A stretch of 64,000 bases of DNA from Sutcliffiella tianshenii (GCF_016908565.1 NZ_JAFBED010000006.1:1-64000); one strand, 5' to 3'; numbered from the stretch's first letter, positions 8,669 to 18,800 are shown. Notes: generated by a model from the sequence alone, not told the origin. Numbers and translations: made by a program.

Positions 8669-8993
8669 ATGTACAAAAGGACAATGGTGCCCGACTAAAA
8701 ATTACTTGTATTCCATAGGAATGTTCGGTACAATTTTAGGCGCTTTCCTTTTTTGAAAGGAACGAATAACACCAGCGAAACTAGGTAATGATGATGTTGA
8801 ATTGAAAAATGGAATAAACGGATAATAAACGCTCCCCAAAGCCTGTAGAATTATCCGAAAACACGAATGAATATATTCTGCTATGAAATAATGTATGTGT
8901 TTTGTGTGAAAAACGAGTAAAAAATGTGTGTTTTTTTATAATAATGTGCTATTATCTTTTTATACTAGTTGAGCACGATAAGGAGATTTACGA
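8669..8993. other. Intergenic stretch before nusB, no gene seen
   Basis: The stretch is AT-rich and has no open frame longer than a few codons. A TATACT at 8961-8966 could be the -10 of a nusB promoter, but no convincing -35 box lies 16-18 nt upstream. A short inverted repeat, CCTTT/AAAGG, is near 8750. Confidence 0.5.
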
Positions 8994-9389
8994 ATGAAGC
9001 GAAGTAAAGCAAGGGAAAAAGCCCTTCAAGCTATCTTCCAGATGGATGTTAGCGATCTAGAACCGAAAGAAGCAGTGCAAAATGTGCTCGAAGAAGGCGA
9101 GAAAGCGGATGACTTCCTGAACAACATTGTATTTGGAACAATGGAACACCGGGAAGAAATCGATTCCACCCTTAAACAGCACTTGGAAAAATGGTCACTT
9201 GACCGTCTAGGGACAGTCGATCGCACAATCCTGCGTATGACTGTTTATGAAATGAAATACGAAACAGAAATCCCTGTCAATGTAAGTATTGACGAAGCGA
9301 TTGAATTGGCGAAAGTATTTGGTGACGAAAAATCGAGCAGTTTCATCAACGCGGTTTTATCCAAAGTAAAAACAACTTTTGAAAATTAA
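8994..9389 (+). CDS. nusB: Transcription antitermination factor NusB
   Basis: NusB, with NusE (S10), binds boxA RNA to prevent premature termination of rRNA operons. The 131-residue all-helical product begins with the typical [17 protein letters not shown] segment and contains the [15 protein letters not shown] and FINAVLSK signatures of the family. The ATG at 8994 follows ATAAGGAGA. It is probably the first gene of a folate/exonuclease/isoprenoid gene run. Confidence 0.97.
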   Translation: MKRSKAREKALQAIFQMDVSDLEPKEAVQNVLEEGEKADDFLNNIVFGTMEHREEIDSTLKQHLEKWSLDRLGTVDRTILRMTVYEMKYETEIPVNVSIDEAIELAKVFGDEKSSSFINAVLSKVKTTFEN

Positions 9390-9421
9390 TAAAGCGTAGC
9401 AGGCTTAAGGGGGAGCTATTC

Positions 9422-10294
9422 ATGTCAGCAGTAATCGTATCTGGAAAAGAACTAGCATCAGAGAAAAGAGCCTTCATCAAAACAGAAGTTCAGAAACTTG
9501 TAGCGGATAGACAAACGCAACCAGGCTTGGCTGTAATCTTGGTCGGGGATGATCCTGCATCCCATTCATACGTCAGAGCAAAGCAGAGAGCTTGTGAAGA
9601 AGCGGGCATGCAATGCATTTTGGAACATTATCCCGAAACACTGACAGAAAAAGAGCTGCTGGAACGCATTACTTTCTATAACCAAGAAAAGACGGTTCAT
9701 GGAATATTGGTGCAGTTGCCTTTGCCTAAACACATTAATGAACTTGCAGTCATTGAAAGAATTTCCCCAGAAAAAGATGTGGATGGATTCCACCCCGTAA
9801 ATATCGGTAAAATGATGATCGATCAGCAGGCTTTCCTTCCATGTACCCCATATGGAATAGTTGAAATGATCAAGTCCCTGAACATTCCTATTGCAGGAAA
9901 ACATGTGGTGGTGATCGGCAGAAGCAATATTGTCGGCAAACCGGTTGGTCAGCTCCTTTTAAAAGAAGATGCCACAGTCACGTATTGCCATTCCAGGACA
10001 AAGGATCTTTCCTCCATCACAAAACAGGCTGACATCCTGATTGCAGCCGTCGGAAAAGCAAAACTTATTGGTCCCGACTATGTAAAGGAAGGCGCCATTG
10101 TCATTGATGTAGGTGTAAATAGACTGGAGACCGGCAAGCTATGCGGAGATGTGGATTTCGACACGGTAAAGGAAAAAGCGAGTTATATCACTCCTGTTCC
10201 TGGCGGGGTCGGTCCGATGACCATCACGATGCTGCTTCAGAACACCCTTCAATCTGCACAAAAAATCGGTAGGGCAAACAAGACGTTTTCCTGA
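9422..10294 (+). CDS. folD: Methylenetetrahydrofolate dehydrogenase/cyclohydrolase
   Basis: FolD interconverts 5,10-methylene-THF and 10-formyl-THF, supplying one-carbon units. The 290-residue product has the substrate-site segments [13 protein letters not shown] and VQLPLPKHI, the DVDGFHPVN signature, the GRSNIVGKP nucleotide-binding loop and the C-terminal [10 protein letters not shown] motif. The ATG at 9422 follows AAGGGGGAG. It is 32 nt downstream of nusB. Confidence 0.97.
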   Translation: MSAVIVSGKELASEKRAFIKTEVQKLVADRQTQPGLAVILVGDDPASHSYVRAKQRACEEAGMQCILEHYPETLTEKELLERITFYNQEKTVHGILVQLPLPKHINELAVIERISPEKDVDGFHPVNIGKMMIDQQAFLPCTPYGIVEMIKSLNIPIAGKHVVVIGRSNIVGKPVGQLLLKEDATVTYCHSRTKDLSSITKQADILIAAVGKAKLIGPDYVKEGAIVIDVGVNRLETGKLCGDVDFDTVKEKASYITPVPGGVGPMTITMLLQNTLQSAQKIGRANKTFS

Positions 10295-10311
10295 CTATAT
10301 GGTATGTTTAG

Positions 10312-10345
10312 AGATGGATGGAACATTGGTTCTTCCGTCTTTTTT
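10312..10345 (+). terminator. Weak terminator after folD
   Basis: AGATGGA pairs with TCCGTCT with one G-U pair, followed by a run of T. The stem is imperfect; a TATAAT at 10357-10362 just after it may serve xseA. Confidence 0.5.
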
Positions 10346-10388
10346 CATATTCTTTTATAATAGAGGATGATACAAAGGAGCGACATGA

Positions 10389-11744
10389 ATGAGTGATCGC
10401 AAGTACTTGACAGTCACCGCACTGACGAAATACATAAAAAGAAAATTTGATGTCGATCCCCATCTTCAGGATGTATGGCTGAAGGGTGAAATATCCAACT
10501 TCAAGCAGCACAGCAGAGGACATATGTACTTCACCCTGAAGGATCAGAATGCCAGGCTTCAGGTTGTGATGTTTGCCGGGCAGAACAGGAGCCTTGCCTT
10601 TAAACCGGAAGAAGGGATGAAGGTGCTTGTACGCGGGGAGTTGACCGTGTATGAGGCGAATGGATCGTATCAGATGTACATAAAAGAAATGCAACCGGAT
10701 GGTGTAGGCAGCCTATACTTGGCCTATGAGGAGCTGAAGAAAAAGCTCTCAGGCGAAGGGTTATTTTCCACTGAATACAAAAAGCCCCTCCCGAAATACC
10801 CGAAAACGGTCGGAGTCATCACCTCCCCGACAGGAGCGGCAGTCCGGGACATCATCACAACACTAAAAAGAAGATATCCGCTGACGAGGATAGTCGTCAT
10901 CCCTGCGCTTGTACAGGGTAACAATGCGGCACCCTCCATTGTGAAGGCGATAAGGCAAGCGCATCAAATCGGCGGAATGGATGTACTCATCGCGGGGCGT
11001 GGAGGCGGCTCGATCGAGGAACTTTGGGCATTTAACGAAGAAATCGTTGCTAGGGAGATATTTGCCTCAAAGATTCCGATCATCTCCGCTGTTGGACATG
11101 AGACCGATTTTACGATAGCTGATTTTGTGGCGGATATGCGGGCACCGACGCCGACTGCAGCTGCAGAACTGGCGGTTCCCCACATCAATGAGCTGATGGA
11201 ACGGCTCTCAGACAGGAAATTCAGGTTGCATCACTCTTCGAATAAATTGATGCAAGGATATAAGGACAGGCTTACTGCGCTTCAGAAGTCCTATGCATTC
11301 AGATTCCCAAAGAACCTTTATGTACAAAAGGAGCAGGAGCTCGACCGGATGATGGATGACCTGGAAACAGCCATGAAGAGGCTTGTGGAAAAAAAGCGTG
11401 ACAAGCAATTGCAGGTATCTTCATTGCTCGAGCGCAATCACCCGAGAAAACAGATTGAATCGGAAATGAACTCCTTGAAGCAGCAGACCAAAATGCTGAC
11501 CCAATACATGCAGCAGGCGTTGCAAAAAAAGCAATGGGAATTCAAGAACCAGTTAACGAAAATAGATGGTTTGAGTCCTTTAAAGATCATGAGCCGTGGC
11601 TATAGCGTGGCATACGCAAGCAGCGGTGAAATCGTCAAAAGCAAAGAGCAGGTGAAGGTCGGGGACACCGTGAAGGTCAATTTACAGGACGGCACCCTCG
11701 ATTGTGAAGTGCAAGAGATAAAGGAGCGAAAAGAAGATGAGTGA
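10389..11744 (+). CDS. xseA: Exodeoxyribonuclease VII large subunit
   Basis: XseA is the catalytic subunit of exonuclease VII, which degrades single-stranded DNA. The 451-residue product has an N-terminal OB-fold (about residues 5-100; [11 protein letters not shown]), the central catalytic domain with [14 protein letters not shown] and [16 protein letters not shown], and a long coiled-coil region before the C-terminal SRGYSVAY segment. The start at 10389 is used because the ATG at 10385 reads into a stop after three codons. It overlaps xseB by 8 nt. Confidence 0.97.
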   Translation: MSDRKYLTVTALTKYIKRKFDVDPHLQDVWLKGEISNFKQHSRGHMYFTLKDQNARLQVVMFAGQNRSLAFKPEEGMKVLVRGELTVYEANGSYQMYIKEMQPDGVGSLYLAYEELKKKLSGEGLFSTEYKKPLPKYPKTVGVITSPTGAAVRDIITTLKRRYPLTRIVVIPALVQGNNAAPSIVKAIRQAHQIGGMDVLIAGRGGGSIEELWAFNEEIVAREIFASKIPIISAVGHETDFTIADFVADMRAPTPTAAAELAVPHINELMERLSDRKFRLHHSSNKLMQGYKDRLTALQKSYAFRFPKNLYVQKEQELDRMMDDLETAMKRLVEKKRDKQLQVSSLLERNHPRKQIESEMNSLKQQTKMLTQYMQQALQKKQWEFKNQLTKIDGLSPLKIMSRGYSVAYASSGEIVKSKEQVKVGDTVKVNLQDGTLDCEVQEIKERKEDE

Positions 11745-11982
11745 AAAGAAGGCGAAAAAAGAAGTATCATTTGAAGAGGCCATGAAAGAACTGGAAGCTA
11801 TTGTGGAAAAACTCGAAGAAGGGGACGTACCGCTAGAAGAGGCCATTTCCCACTATAAAGAAGGCATGAAGCTTTCCAAGCTGTGTCATGACAAGCTGAC
11901 ACATGTAGAAGGGGAAATGGAAAAGATCCTGAAGGAAAACGGCGAACTTGAGTCCTTTGCGATACAGGAGGATGAAGCTTAA
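11737..11982 (+). CDS. xseB: Exodeoxyribonuclease VII small subunit
   Basis: XseB binds the XseA coiled coil and is needed for exonuclease VII activity. The 81-residue product has the family core [20 protein letters not shown] followed by the [12 protein letters not shown] helix. It overlaps xseA and its stop codon is followed directly by the ispA start, so the three genes are translated as one unit. Confidence 0.96.
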   Translation: MSEKKAKKEVSFEEAMKELEAIVEKLEEGDVPLEEAISHYKEGMKLSKLCHDKLTHVEGEMEKILKENGELESFAIQEDEA

Positions 11983-12879
11983 TTGTCGACACATACCAAC
12001 CTCCAAACCTTTTTGCACGATAGAAAACCTTTAGTGGAAGATAAGCTATATAGTTATATGGAAACCATCGATGCCCCGTCAATACTCGTCGAATCGATGA
12101 AATATTCCTTGAAAGCCGGGGGGAAAAGACTCCGTCCCCTGCTAGTGCTTGCAACCCTGCATTCCTTCGGTAAAAATGAGGAATTGGGTCTTCCTGTTGC
12201 TTGCGCGATAGAAATGATCCATACCTATTCCTTGATCCATGATGATCTGCCAAGCATGGATGACGATGATTTTCGCAGGGGGAAGCCGACCAACCATAAG
12301 GTGTACGGAGAAGCAATGGCGATTCTTGCGGGCGATGCACTCCTGACCTACAGCTTTGAAGTAATGGAGAGTCTGCTCGAAAAAGGTGTTTCCCCTTCAA
12401 AGGTGATACTGCTTGTCAAAGAGTTGGCAAAAGCTGCGGGTCCCACCGGTATGGTCGGTGGACAGGTTGCGGATATGGAAGGGGAAGGTGCCAAGCTGTT
12501 GCTTGAGGACCTCGAATATATCCACCGGAATAAAACCGGAAAGCTGCTTGGTTATAGCATTTATGCCGGAGCAGTCCTTGCAGATGCAACGGAAGACCAA
12601 TTAAGCCTGCTTTCCGAATTCTCCGATCACCTTGGACTCGCATTTCAAATCAGGGATGATATCCTGGATATTGAAGGCGAAGCGGAAAAGATAGGCAAGC
12701 CGGTCGGCTCTGATACACTGAACGAAAAAGTTACCTATCCTGCACTTCTGACCATGGAAGGTGCCAAGGAGAAACTGGACCACCACATAGAACAGGCGAA
12801 AAAATTGCTTGCGGGCTTGCCCCTTGAATCCGACCTGCTATTCCAACTATGTGACCTGATTGCCAAAAGGGACCATTAA
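11983..12879 (+). CDS. ispA: Farnesyl diphosphate synthase
   Basis: IspA condenses DMAPP/GPP with IPP to make farnesyl diphosphate for quinone, heme and cell-wall lipid carriers. The 298-residue product has the family GGKRLRP segment, the first Asp-rich motif in HDDLPSMDDDDFRRG and the second in FQIRDDILD. It starts at TTG 11983, with a GGAGG site at 11967-11971 inside the end of xseB. Confidence 0.96.
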   Translation: MSTHTNLQTFLHDRKPLVEDKLYSYMETIDAPSILVESMKYSLKAGGKRLRPLLVLATLHSFGKNEELGLPVACAIEMIHTYSLIHDDLPSMDDDDFRRGKPTNHKVYGEAMAILAGDALLTYSFEVMESLLEKGVSPSKVILLVKELAKAAGPTGMVGGQVADMEGEGAKLLLEDLEYIHRNKTGKLLGYSIYAGAVLADATEDQLSLLSEFSDHLGLAFQIRDDILDIEGEAEKIGKPVGSDTLNEKVTYPALLTMEGAKEKLDHHIEQAKKLLAGLPLESDLLFQLCDLIAKRDH

Positions 12880-12901
12880 TCGACAAAAAACCTATGGAAA
12901 A

Positions 12902-12930
12902 TTGAGCATTTCCGCTTTTTATGATATAGT
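12902..12930 (+). promoter_or_regulatory. Candidate sigma-A promoter between ispA and dxs
   Basis: TTGAGC at 12902-12907 and TATAGT at 12925-12930 are exactly 17 nt apart. Transcription would start near 12937, just before a strong hairpin. Confidence 0.5.
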
Positions 12931-12936
12931 TAGTGG

Positions 12937-13146
12937 AACAAAGAGTATTGTCGGACACCGGCAATACTCCATCCTGACTAAGGGAAAGCGGCATCATCGT
13001 GAAATACTATAAATAATTGTAAAGAAAATACAAATGCTTAACATATAAGGTGCAGAATTATACTATTGTTTTATAAATGGAATGAAGCCATTAATTGGAG
13101 TTTAGCTTTTCGCCGTTATCACACTTGTGTTAGCGGCTATTTTTTC
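12937..13146 (+). ncRNA. Candidate small RNA or dxs leader RNA
   Basis: This 386-nt gap between ispA and dxs holds no open frame, but it contains a promoter-like sequence, a 12-bp stem at 12943-12969 (GAGTATTG-TCGG, loop ACA, CCGG-CAATACTC), an AT-rich middle, and a terminator-like hairpin at 13112-13138 (GCCG-TTA paired with TAGCGGC) followed by six T. Together they define an RNA of about 200 nt. It could be an independent small RNA or an attenuator in front of dxs. I do not recognise a known riboswitch core. Confidence 0.45.
13112..13146 (+). terminator. Terminator-like hairpin upstream of dxs
   Basis: GCCGTTA and TAGCGGC pair (one G-U), extended by CAC/GTG, and a T-run follows in CTATTTTTTC. 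It lies about 120 nt before the dxs start. Confidence 0.75.
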
Positions 13147-13265
13147 AGACGGCAACATAATGGCATCATTTCTTCCTCAGGACGGTCCATAAGTAAACGG
13201 TTCCAGAGGACTATAACAAAAAAGAAAAAATAAGCGAATTCAGCAAGGAAAGAGAGTGATCCCTT

Positions 13266-15158
13266 TTGGATCTTACAAAGATTACAAGTCCGCAATTTCT
13301 AAAGAAAATGTCTATTGCCGAGTTGGAAGATTTAAGTGCCGACGTGAGAAAGTTCCTGATTGAGCAATTATCGACTACCGGAGGACATATCGGTCCCAAC
13401 CTCGGAGTGGTGGAATTGACCATCGCCCTTCATAAAGTGTTTGACAGCCCGAAAGACAAATTCCTGTGGGATGTCGGGCATCAGGCCTATGTACATAAAA
13501 TTTTGACAGGCAGGGCCTGTGAATTCGGCACATTGCGAAAGTATCAGGGGCTCTGCGGATTCCCGAAGCGCAATGAGAGTGAGCATGATGTATGGGAAAC
13601 GGGACATTCCTCCACCTCTCTTTCCGGGGCTATGGGGATGGCTGCAGCGCGTGACATTAAAGGCACAAAGGAATACGTCATCCCGATCATCGGGGACGGC
13701 GCCCTTACAGGCGGAATGGCACTTGAAGCCCTGAACCATATCGGTCATGAAAAAAAGGATATGATTGTGATCCTCAATGATAATGAAATGTCGATCGCAC
13801 CGAATGTAGGAGCCCTGCATAGTGCCCTTGGAAGAATGCGCACTGCCGGCAAGTATAATTGGGTGAAAGACGAGCTGGAAGTGCTGTTGAAGAAAATCCC
13901 GGCAGTCGGCGGGAAACTTGCTTCTACGGCAGAACGAATCAAAGACAGCTTGAAATATCTTGTGGTGAGCGGGATGTTCTTCGAAGAGCTCGGGTTTACG
14001 TATCTCGGGCCGATTGATGGACATAACTACAACGACTTGATAGAAAACCTGAAGTATGCAAAGAAAACAGAAGGCCCAGTGCTGATCCATGTGGTCACGA
14101 AAAAAGGGAAAGGCTATGAACCAGCAGAATCCGATAAGATCGGCACATGGCATGGAATCGGCCCCTATAAGATTGAAACAGGCGATGTACTGAAGCCGGT
14201 TGGCGCACCTCCTGCATGGAGCAGTGTGGTAAGTGAGACTGTCAGGAAGATAGCGCGTGAGGATGAGCGTGTGGTTGCGATCACTCCTGCCATGCCTGTC
14301 GGATCGAAGCTTGAGAATTTTGCGAAAGAATTCCCAGAGCGCATGTATGATGTCGGCATCGCCGAGCAGCATGCGGTGACGATGGCTGCCGGACTTGCGA
14401 CACAAGGGATGAAGCCGTTTGTGGCCATCTATTCCACATTCCTGCAAAGAGCCTATGATCAGGTTGTGCATGACGTATGCCGCCAAAACCTGAATGTATT
14501 CTTTGGTATTGACCGTTCAGGCCTTGTTGGTGAGGACGGGGAAACGCATCAGGGAGTCTTTGATATTGCATTCTTAAGACATCTGCCCAATATGGTGCTG
14601 ATGATGCCGAAGGATGAAAATGAGGGCCAGCATCTCGTTTATACAGCCAATAAGTATGACGGGGGACCGATTGCAATCCGCTATCCACGAGGAAACGGAC
14701 TTGGCGTGAAAATGGATGAGGAGCTTAAAGAAATCCCTATCGGTTCATGGGAAGTGCTGAAGGAAGGAACGGATGCTGCAATCCTGACATTCGGTACAAC
14801 GATCGGCATGGCGCTTGAGGCAGCGGAAGCATTGTCGAAGGATGATCTATCCGTGAAGGTAGTGAATGCGCGATTCATCAAACCGATGGATGAAGCGATG
14901 CTGCATGATCTCTTCAAATCAGGCTTGCCGGTCGTGACGATTGAAGAAGCTGTCCTTCAGGGCGGATTCGGAAGTGCGGTCGTGGAATTCGCCAGCGATC
15001 ACGGCTACACGAACAGAGTGGTGAGAATGGGCATACCAGACCGATTCATCGAACACGGAAGTGTAGCGGAACTGATGAATGAAATAGATCTGACGGCTGC
15101 CAAAGTCGTTGAAAATGTAAAATTGATCTCATCAAGAAGAAAACAAAAAAGGGCATAG
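13266..15158 (+). CDS. dxs: 1-deoxy-D-xylulose-5-phosphate synthase
   Basis: Dxs joins pyruvate and glyceraldehyde 3-phosphate, using thiamine diphosphate, in the first step of the MEP isoprenoid pathway. The 630-residue product has the standard length, with the TPP motif [18 protein letters not shown] near residue 140, the transketolase central domain with [14 protein letters not shown], and the C-terminal domain with [12 protein letters not shown]. It begins at TTG 13266; the encoded MDLTKI start matches relatives and an AAAGAGAG site lies upstream. Confidence 0.97.
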   Translation: MDLTKITSPQFLKKMSIAELEDLSADVRKFLIEQLSTTGGHIGPNLGVVELTIALHKVFDSPKDKFLWDVGHQAYVHKILTGRACEFGTLRKYQGLCGFPKRNESEHDVWETGHSSTSLSGAMGMAAARDIKGTKEYVIPIIGDGALTGGMALEALNHIGHEKKDMIVILNDNEMSIAPNVGALHSALGRMRTAGKYNWVKDELEVLLKKIPAVGGKLASTAERIKDSLKYLVVSGMFFEELGFTYLGPIDGHNYNDLIENLKYAKKTEGPVLIHVVTKKGKGYEPAESDKIGTWHGIGPYKIETGDVLKPVGAPPAWSSVVSETVRKIAREDERVVAITPAMPVGSKLENFAKEFPERMYDVGIAEQHAVTMAAGLATQGMKPFVAIYSTFLQRAYDQVVHDVCRQNLNVFFGIDRSGLVGEDGETHQGVFDIAFLRHLPNMVLMMPKDENEGQHLVYTANKYDGGPIAIRYPRGNGLGVKMDEELKEIPIGSWEVLKEGTDAAILTFGTTIGMALEAAEALSKDDLSVKVVNARFIKPMDEAMLHDLFKSGLPVVTIEEAVLQGGFGSAVVEFASDHGYTNRVVRMGIPDRFIEHGSVAELMNEIDLTAAKVVENVKLISSRRKQKRA

Positions 15159-15163
15159 GACTT

Positions 15164-15997
15164 ATGACGAAAAAAGAAAGACTAGATGTATTATTAGTGG
15201 AGCGCGGCCTTATCGAAACACGGGAAAAGGCGAAGCGTTCCATCATGGCAGGACTTGTATATACAAATGAACAGCGCCTGGACAAGCCTGGTGAAAAAGT
15301 GGCGATCGATGCTCCATTGACGGTTAAGGGAAATCTTATTCCCTACGTCAGCAGAGGGGGCCTTAAGCTGGAAAAAGCGCTTAAAGTCTTTGAGTTGGAT
15401 GTAAAGGAAAAGATTCTCCTTGATATCGGGGCTTCCACCGGTGGCTTCACGGATTGCGCGCTTCAAAACGGAGCCAAAATGAGTTATGCCCTCGATGTAG
15501 GCTATAACCAGCTTGCCTGGAAGCTTCGGCAGGATGAACGGGTCGAAGTGATGGAACGGACCAATTTCCGCTATGTCACACCAGTTGACCTGACTAAGGG
15601 GATGCCCGATTTTGCAAGCATCGATGTTTCATTCATCTCCCTCAAATTGATCCTGCCAGTCCTGAAAACATTGCTGGTTCAAGATAGCGATATCGTGGCG
15701 CTGGTAAAGCCGCAATTTGAGGCAGGTAGGGAACAGGTCGGCAAAAAAGGCATTGTCCGCGATCCGAATATCCATGAGGCTGTCCTTGAGATGATCCGTG
15801 ATTTCAGCTTAAAGGAAGGCTATGATGTACAGGATCTTTCTTTTTCCCCGATCACAGGCGGAGAAGGGAATATCGAATTCCTCCTTCATCTGAAATGGTC
15901 CGGACCGAAGGAAGCTGGATCAGACTACCTGAAAAATACCATTTCCCAAGTGGTTGCAGAGGCGCATCAACAATTAAAAGCAGAAAAAGGGGAATGA
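15164..15997 (+). CDS. tlyA: TlyA family rRNA methyltransferase/hemolysin-like protein (YqxC)
   Basis: The 277-residue product has an N-terminal S4 RNA-binding domain (about residues 5-65; ERLDVLLVERGLIETREKAK) and an FtsJ-type methyltransferase domain with SAM-binding DIGASTGGFTDCALQNGA. TlyA enzymes 2'-O-methylate rRNA in some bacteria; whether this one does is not known. It starts 5 nt after dxs, between dxs and ahrC, as in B. subtilis. Confidence 0.93.
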   Translation: MTKKERLDVLLVERGLIETREKAKRSIMAGLVYTNEQRLDKPGEKVAIDAPLTVKGNLIPYVSRGGLKLEKALKVFELDVKEKILLDIGASTGGFTDCALQNGAKMSYALDVGYNQLAWKLRQDERVEVMERTNFRYVTPVDLTKGMPDFASIDVSFISLKLILPVLKTLLVQDSDIVALVKPQFEAGREQVGKKGIVRDPNIHEAVLEMIRDFSLKEGYDVQDLSFSPITGGEGNIEFLLHLKWSGPKEAGSDYLKNTISQVVAEAHQQLKAEKGE

Positions 15998-16020
15998 CTT
16001 TTCAGTTGTTCCTTTTTTTA
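15989..16020 (+). terminator. Terminator overlapping the tlyA stop
   Basis: GGAATGAC pairs with GTTGTTCC (two G-U pairs) with seven T following. The stem contains the tlyA stop codon. Confidence 0.75.
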
Positions 16021-16117
16021 ACGCGCGGGGATGGTTTTCTTTTACATATGAGAAGGTTTGAATTAACATAAAGCTAGGTATTGTCATGCAACATAGATAT
16101 ATTTAAGGGGTGCCGAA

Positions 16118-16567
16118 ATGACCAAGGGGCAAAGACATATAAAAATCAGAGAACTTATAACAAACAGTGAAGTGGAAACACAGGACGAATTGGTGGACCG
16201 CTTAAAAAGCGCAGGATTCAATGTCACACAGGCAACAGTTTCAAGGGATATCAAGGAGCTGCACCTTGTGAAAGTGCCGATGATGGACGGAAGATACAAA
16301 TATAGTCTTCCAGCCGATCAGCGCTTTAACCCATTGCAGAAGCTGAAGCGATCCCTGATGGACGCTTTCGTCAAACTCGACATTGCAGGTCATATGATCG
16401 TCATGAAAACAATGCCCGGCAACGCCAATGCAATCGGTGTATTGATCGATAACCTCGATTGGCCGGAAATACTGGGAACCATCTGTGGCGACGACACATG
16501 CCTGATCATCTGCCGCACCCCGGACCAGGCCGAAGAGCTTTCCGAAAAATTTATTAATATGCTATAA
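16118..16567 (+). CDS. ahrC: Arginine repressor AhrC/ArgR
   Basis: AhrC is the arginine-dependent hexameric repressor of arginine biosynthesis and activator of arginine breakdown. The 149-residue product has the N-terminal winged helix with the [16 protein letters not shown] recognition segment and the C-terminal oligomerisation and arginine-binding domain with [13 protein letters not shown] and GTICGDDT. The ATG at 16118 follows AAGGGG. Confidence 0.97.
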   Translation: MTKGQRHIKIRELITNSEVETQDELVDRLKSAGFNVTQATVSRDIKELHLVKVPMMDGRYKYSLPADQRFNPLQKLKRSLMDAFVKLDIAGHMIVMKTMPGNANAIGVLIDNLDWPEILGTICGDDTCLIICRTPDQAEELSEKFINML

Positions 16568-16601
16568 AATTTATTGCCGCTTGTCTATGTTCCGAAGTGG
16601 G

Positions 16602-16738
16602 ATATCGATGAAAATTTCAATTTATCGATGAATCCGCTCAGGATATCAACGAAAATTTGCGTATATCAACGGAAATTTCAATATATCAACGAAAACACAG
16701 CACATATCGATAAAACGCATATTTCGACAAAATTCATC
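16602..16738. repeat. Phased ATATCAACGAAAAT repeats, 20-21 bp period
   Basis: Seven degenerate copies of a word close to ATATCAACGAAAATTTCA start at 16602, 16622, 16643, 16663, 16683, 16704 and 16721, mostly 20-21 bp apart. The third to fifth copies are nearly identical over 10 bp. The array fills the gap between ahrC and the repeat element in front of recN. An open frame through it is judged to be noncoding. Confidence 0.8.
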
Positions 16739-16806
16739 CGTTTGGGCTCCAAAGTCGGCAGGGTCGGGCCTTTGCTGGAAGTTTTTAAAAGAATATTAGC
16801 TGGTGA

Positions 16807-16990
16807 TTGGAGCAAAAGGCGAAGACTCCTCGAAAATGCGAGCATTTTCTTCGTGCGATGTTATCGCTGCCGGAGCCTTCCTTGTCCTGCGGGAGATAGC
16901 GGTTAGATTGAGACCCCGCAGGCAAAAGCCGAGGAGGCTCAGGCAAGCCTGCGGAAAGCGAAGCCTATTGCGGAAATCAACAGCGGTGCT
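16807..16990. repeat. Bacillaceae dispersed repeat element, copy 1
   Basis: This GC-richer stretch has the blocks GGCGAAGACTCCT, TGCGGGAGATAGCGG, GAGACCCCGCAGGC, AAGCCGAGGAGGCTC and GCGGAAATCAACAGC, typical of a dispersed intergenic repeat I recall from many Bacillus-related genomes. A second, diverged copy lies at 60475-60590. Copy 1 has about 58 extra bases after the first block, forming a perfect hairpin (GAAAATGC, loop GA, GCATTTTC) and a second GCGAT/ATCGC stem. It ends just upstream of recN. Confidence 0.8.
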
Positions 16991-17034
16991 AAATGGAGCA
17001 AAAAATAGAAAGATTCCGTAAAGGAAGTGATGGA

Positions 17035-18741
17035 ATGATTGCAGAATTAACGATCAAAAATTTTGCTATTATCGAATCCCTGTCAATCTCTTTTGATAAG
17101 GGGCTGACTGTACTGACTGGTGAAACCGGTGCAGGGAAATCCATTATCATCGATGCAATCCACCTGCTAGCCGGTGGACGGGGCTCCCATGAATTTGTGC
17201 GATTTGGGGAAAAACGTGCAGAGCTTGAGGGGCTGTTCCTGCTTGAGGACGAATCCCATCCGTGCTATCGGGTCTGCAAGGAGCTTGGCATAGATATTGA
17301 AGATGAGATGGTCGTTTTGAGGCGGGAAATCCATGCGACAGGCAAAAGCGTCTGCAGGGTGAACGGGAAGCTTGTGACCATCGCCCTCCTGCGCGAAGTG
17401 GGACAGACCCTTGTCGATATCCACGGGCAGCACGAGCATCAGGAACTCATGGATCCCGATCTGCATCTCGCCCTTCTTGACCAGTTCGGGGGCAAAGCGG
17501 TTCAAAAAGAGCTGCTTGCCTATACTGAGATATACAAAGAATATAAGGATGTAGAAAAGCGTCTTCTTCACTTGACGGAAAACGAGCAGAAAGTGGCACA
17601 CCGGCTTGATCTGCTCCAATTCCAGGCAGAGGAAATCAACAACGCCCAGCTTACCATCAATGAGGATGAAGAGCTTTTTGAGGAAAGAACCAAGATCAGC
17701 AACTATGAGCGGCTTTATCAGTCCCTTAACAACTGCTACTATTCCATGCATGGGGAACAAAAGGCACTCGACTGGATAGGACAGGCAATGTCCGAAGCGG
17801 AAGGCCTTGAGGAGATCGATAAGAACCTGAAGGATGTTTTTGATACGATTTCAAACTCCTACTACCAGCTTGAAGAATTGTCCTACCAGCTGCGGGACGA
17901 AATCGATCAGCTCGAATTCGATCCAAAGCGCCTTGATTTCATCGAAAGCAGACTGAATGAGATCAAGCAGTTGAAAAGGAAATATGGCAGTTCCGTTGAG
18001 GAGATCCTGGAATACGCCTCTAAAATCGAGGAAGAGCTGGAAACTCTGCAGAATCGTGATTCACACATTCACCAGCTGCAAGAATCCCTGCAATCGTTGA
18101 AGGAGGATCTTGCACTTGAAGCAAAAGCGTTGACGGAAGCCCGAATGAAGGCTGCTGCAAAGCTGACAAAGAGCATCCATAAGGAGCTTAAAGATCTCTA
18201 CTTGGAAAAAGCGATATTCGATGTCCATTTTGAAGTGAGAAAAGAAAAAGGCCAGGACGGTTTTCTTTTTCAGAAAAATGGCGTGGATATGGTGGAGTTC
18301 TATCTCACGACCAACCCTGGCGAACCGTTGAAGCCTATGGCAAAGGTCGCTTCCGGTGGAGAGCTCTCCAGGATCATGCTGGCGCTGAAAAGCATCTTCT
18401 CAAAGCATCAGGGCATCACCTCGATCATCTTTGATGAGGTGGACACAGGTGTAAGCGGTCGTGTCGCGCAAAGCATCGCAGAGAAGATCTATCAGGTTTC
18501 CGTGGATTCTCAGGTGCTATGCATCTCCCACCTGCCGCAAGTGGCTGCCATGTCCGATACTCATCTTTTCATCAGCAAGGATGTAAAGGGAGAACGTACG
18601 AAAACCAAGGTGAACGTCCTTGGTGAAGAAGAGAAAATCCGCGAAATCGGCCGGATGATTTCCGGTGTGGAAATTACAAGCCTCACCAAAGAGCATGCAA
18701 AAGAATTATTGGAGCTTGCCGGCAGTATGAAGCAGGCTTAA
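17035..18741 (+). CDS. recN: DNA repair protein RecN
   Basis: RecN is an SMC-like ATPase acting early at double-strand breaks. The 568-residue product (family about 576) has Walker A GETGAGKS near residue 30, two long coiled-coil arms in the middle, and the C-terminal ASGGELSRIMLALK signature plus Walker B TSIIFDEVDTGVSG. The ATG at 17035 is chosen because AAGGAAG lies 8 nt upstream; the in-frame ATG at 16993 falls in the repeat element and would add residues not expected in RecN. Confidence 0.96.
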   Translation: MIAELTIKNFAIIESLSISFDKGLTVLTGETGAGKSIIIDAIHLLAGGRGSHEFVRFGEKRAELEGLFLLEDESHPCYRVCKELGIDIEDEMVVLRREIHATGKSVCRVNGKLVTIALLREVGQTLVDIHGQHEHQELMDPDLHLALLDQFGGKAVQKELLAYTEIYKEYKDVEKRLLHLTENEQKVAHRLDLLQFQAEEINNAQLTINEDEELFEERTKISNYERLYQSLNNCYYSMHGEQKALDWIGQAMSEAEGLEEIDKNLKDVFDTISNSYYQLEELSYQLRDEIDQLEFDPKRLDFIESRLNEIKQLKRKYGSSVEEILEYASKIEEELETLQNRDSHIHQLQESLQSLKEDLALEAKALTEARMKAAAKLTKSIHKELKDLYLEKAIFDVHFEVRKEKGQDGFLFQKNGVDMVEFYLTTNPGEPLKPMAKVASGGELSRIMLALKSIFSKHQGITSIIFDEVDTGVSGRVAQSIAEKIYQVSVDSQVLCISHLPQVAAMSDTHLFISKDVKGERTKTKVNVLGEEEKIREIGRMISGVEITSLTKEHAKELLELAGSMKQA

Positions 18742-18748
18742 AGGATTT

Positions 18749-18787
18749 AGCGTTTCCCATTTTCGACTTGGGGAGCGCTTTTTTTTG
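18749..18787 (+). terminator. Terminator after recN
   Basis: AGCG-TTCCC pairs with GGGGA-GCGCT, followed by eight T. Confidence 0.88.
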
Positions 18788-18800
18788 TCTATTCTGTCTG

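Noticed and set aside
12937-13265. TPP riboswitch in front of thiamine-dependent dxs
   Set aside because: The conserved TPP riboswitch core blocks are not present; only generic hairpins are seen.
13368-14486. 372-codon minus-strand open frame
   Set aside because: It is antisense to dxs, Cys/His/Arg-rich and without domains: a shadow of a well-supported gene.
16574-16906. 110-codon open frame between ahrC and recN
   Set aside because: It runs through the phased repeats and the dispersed repeat element, has repeat-derived composition and no good ribosome binding site.
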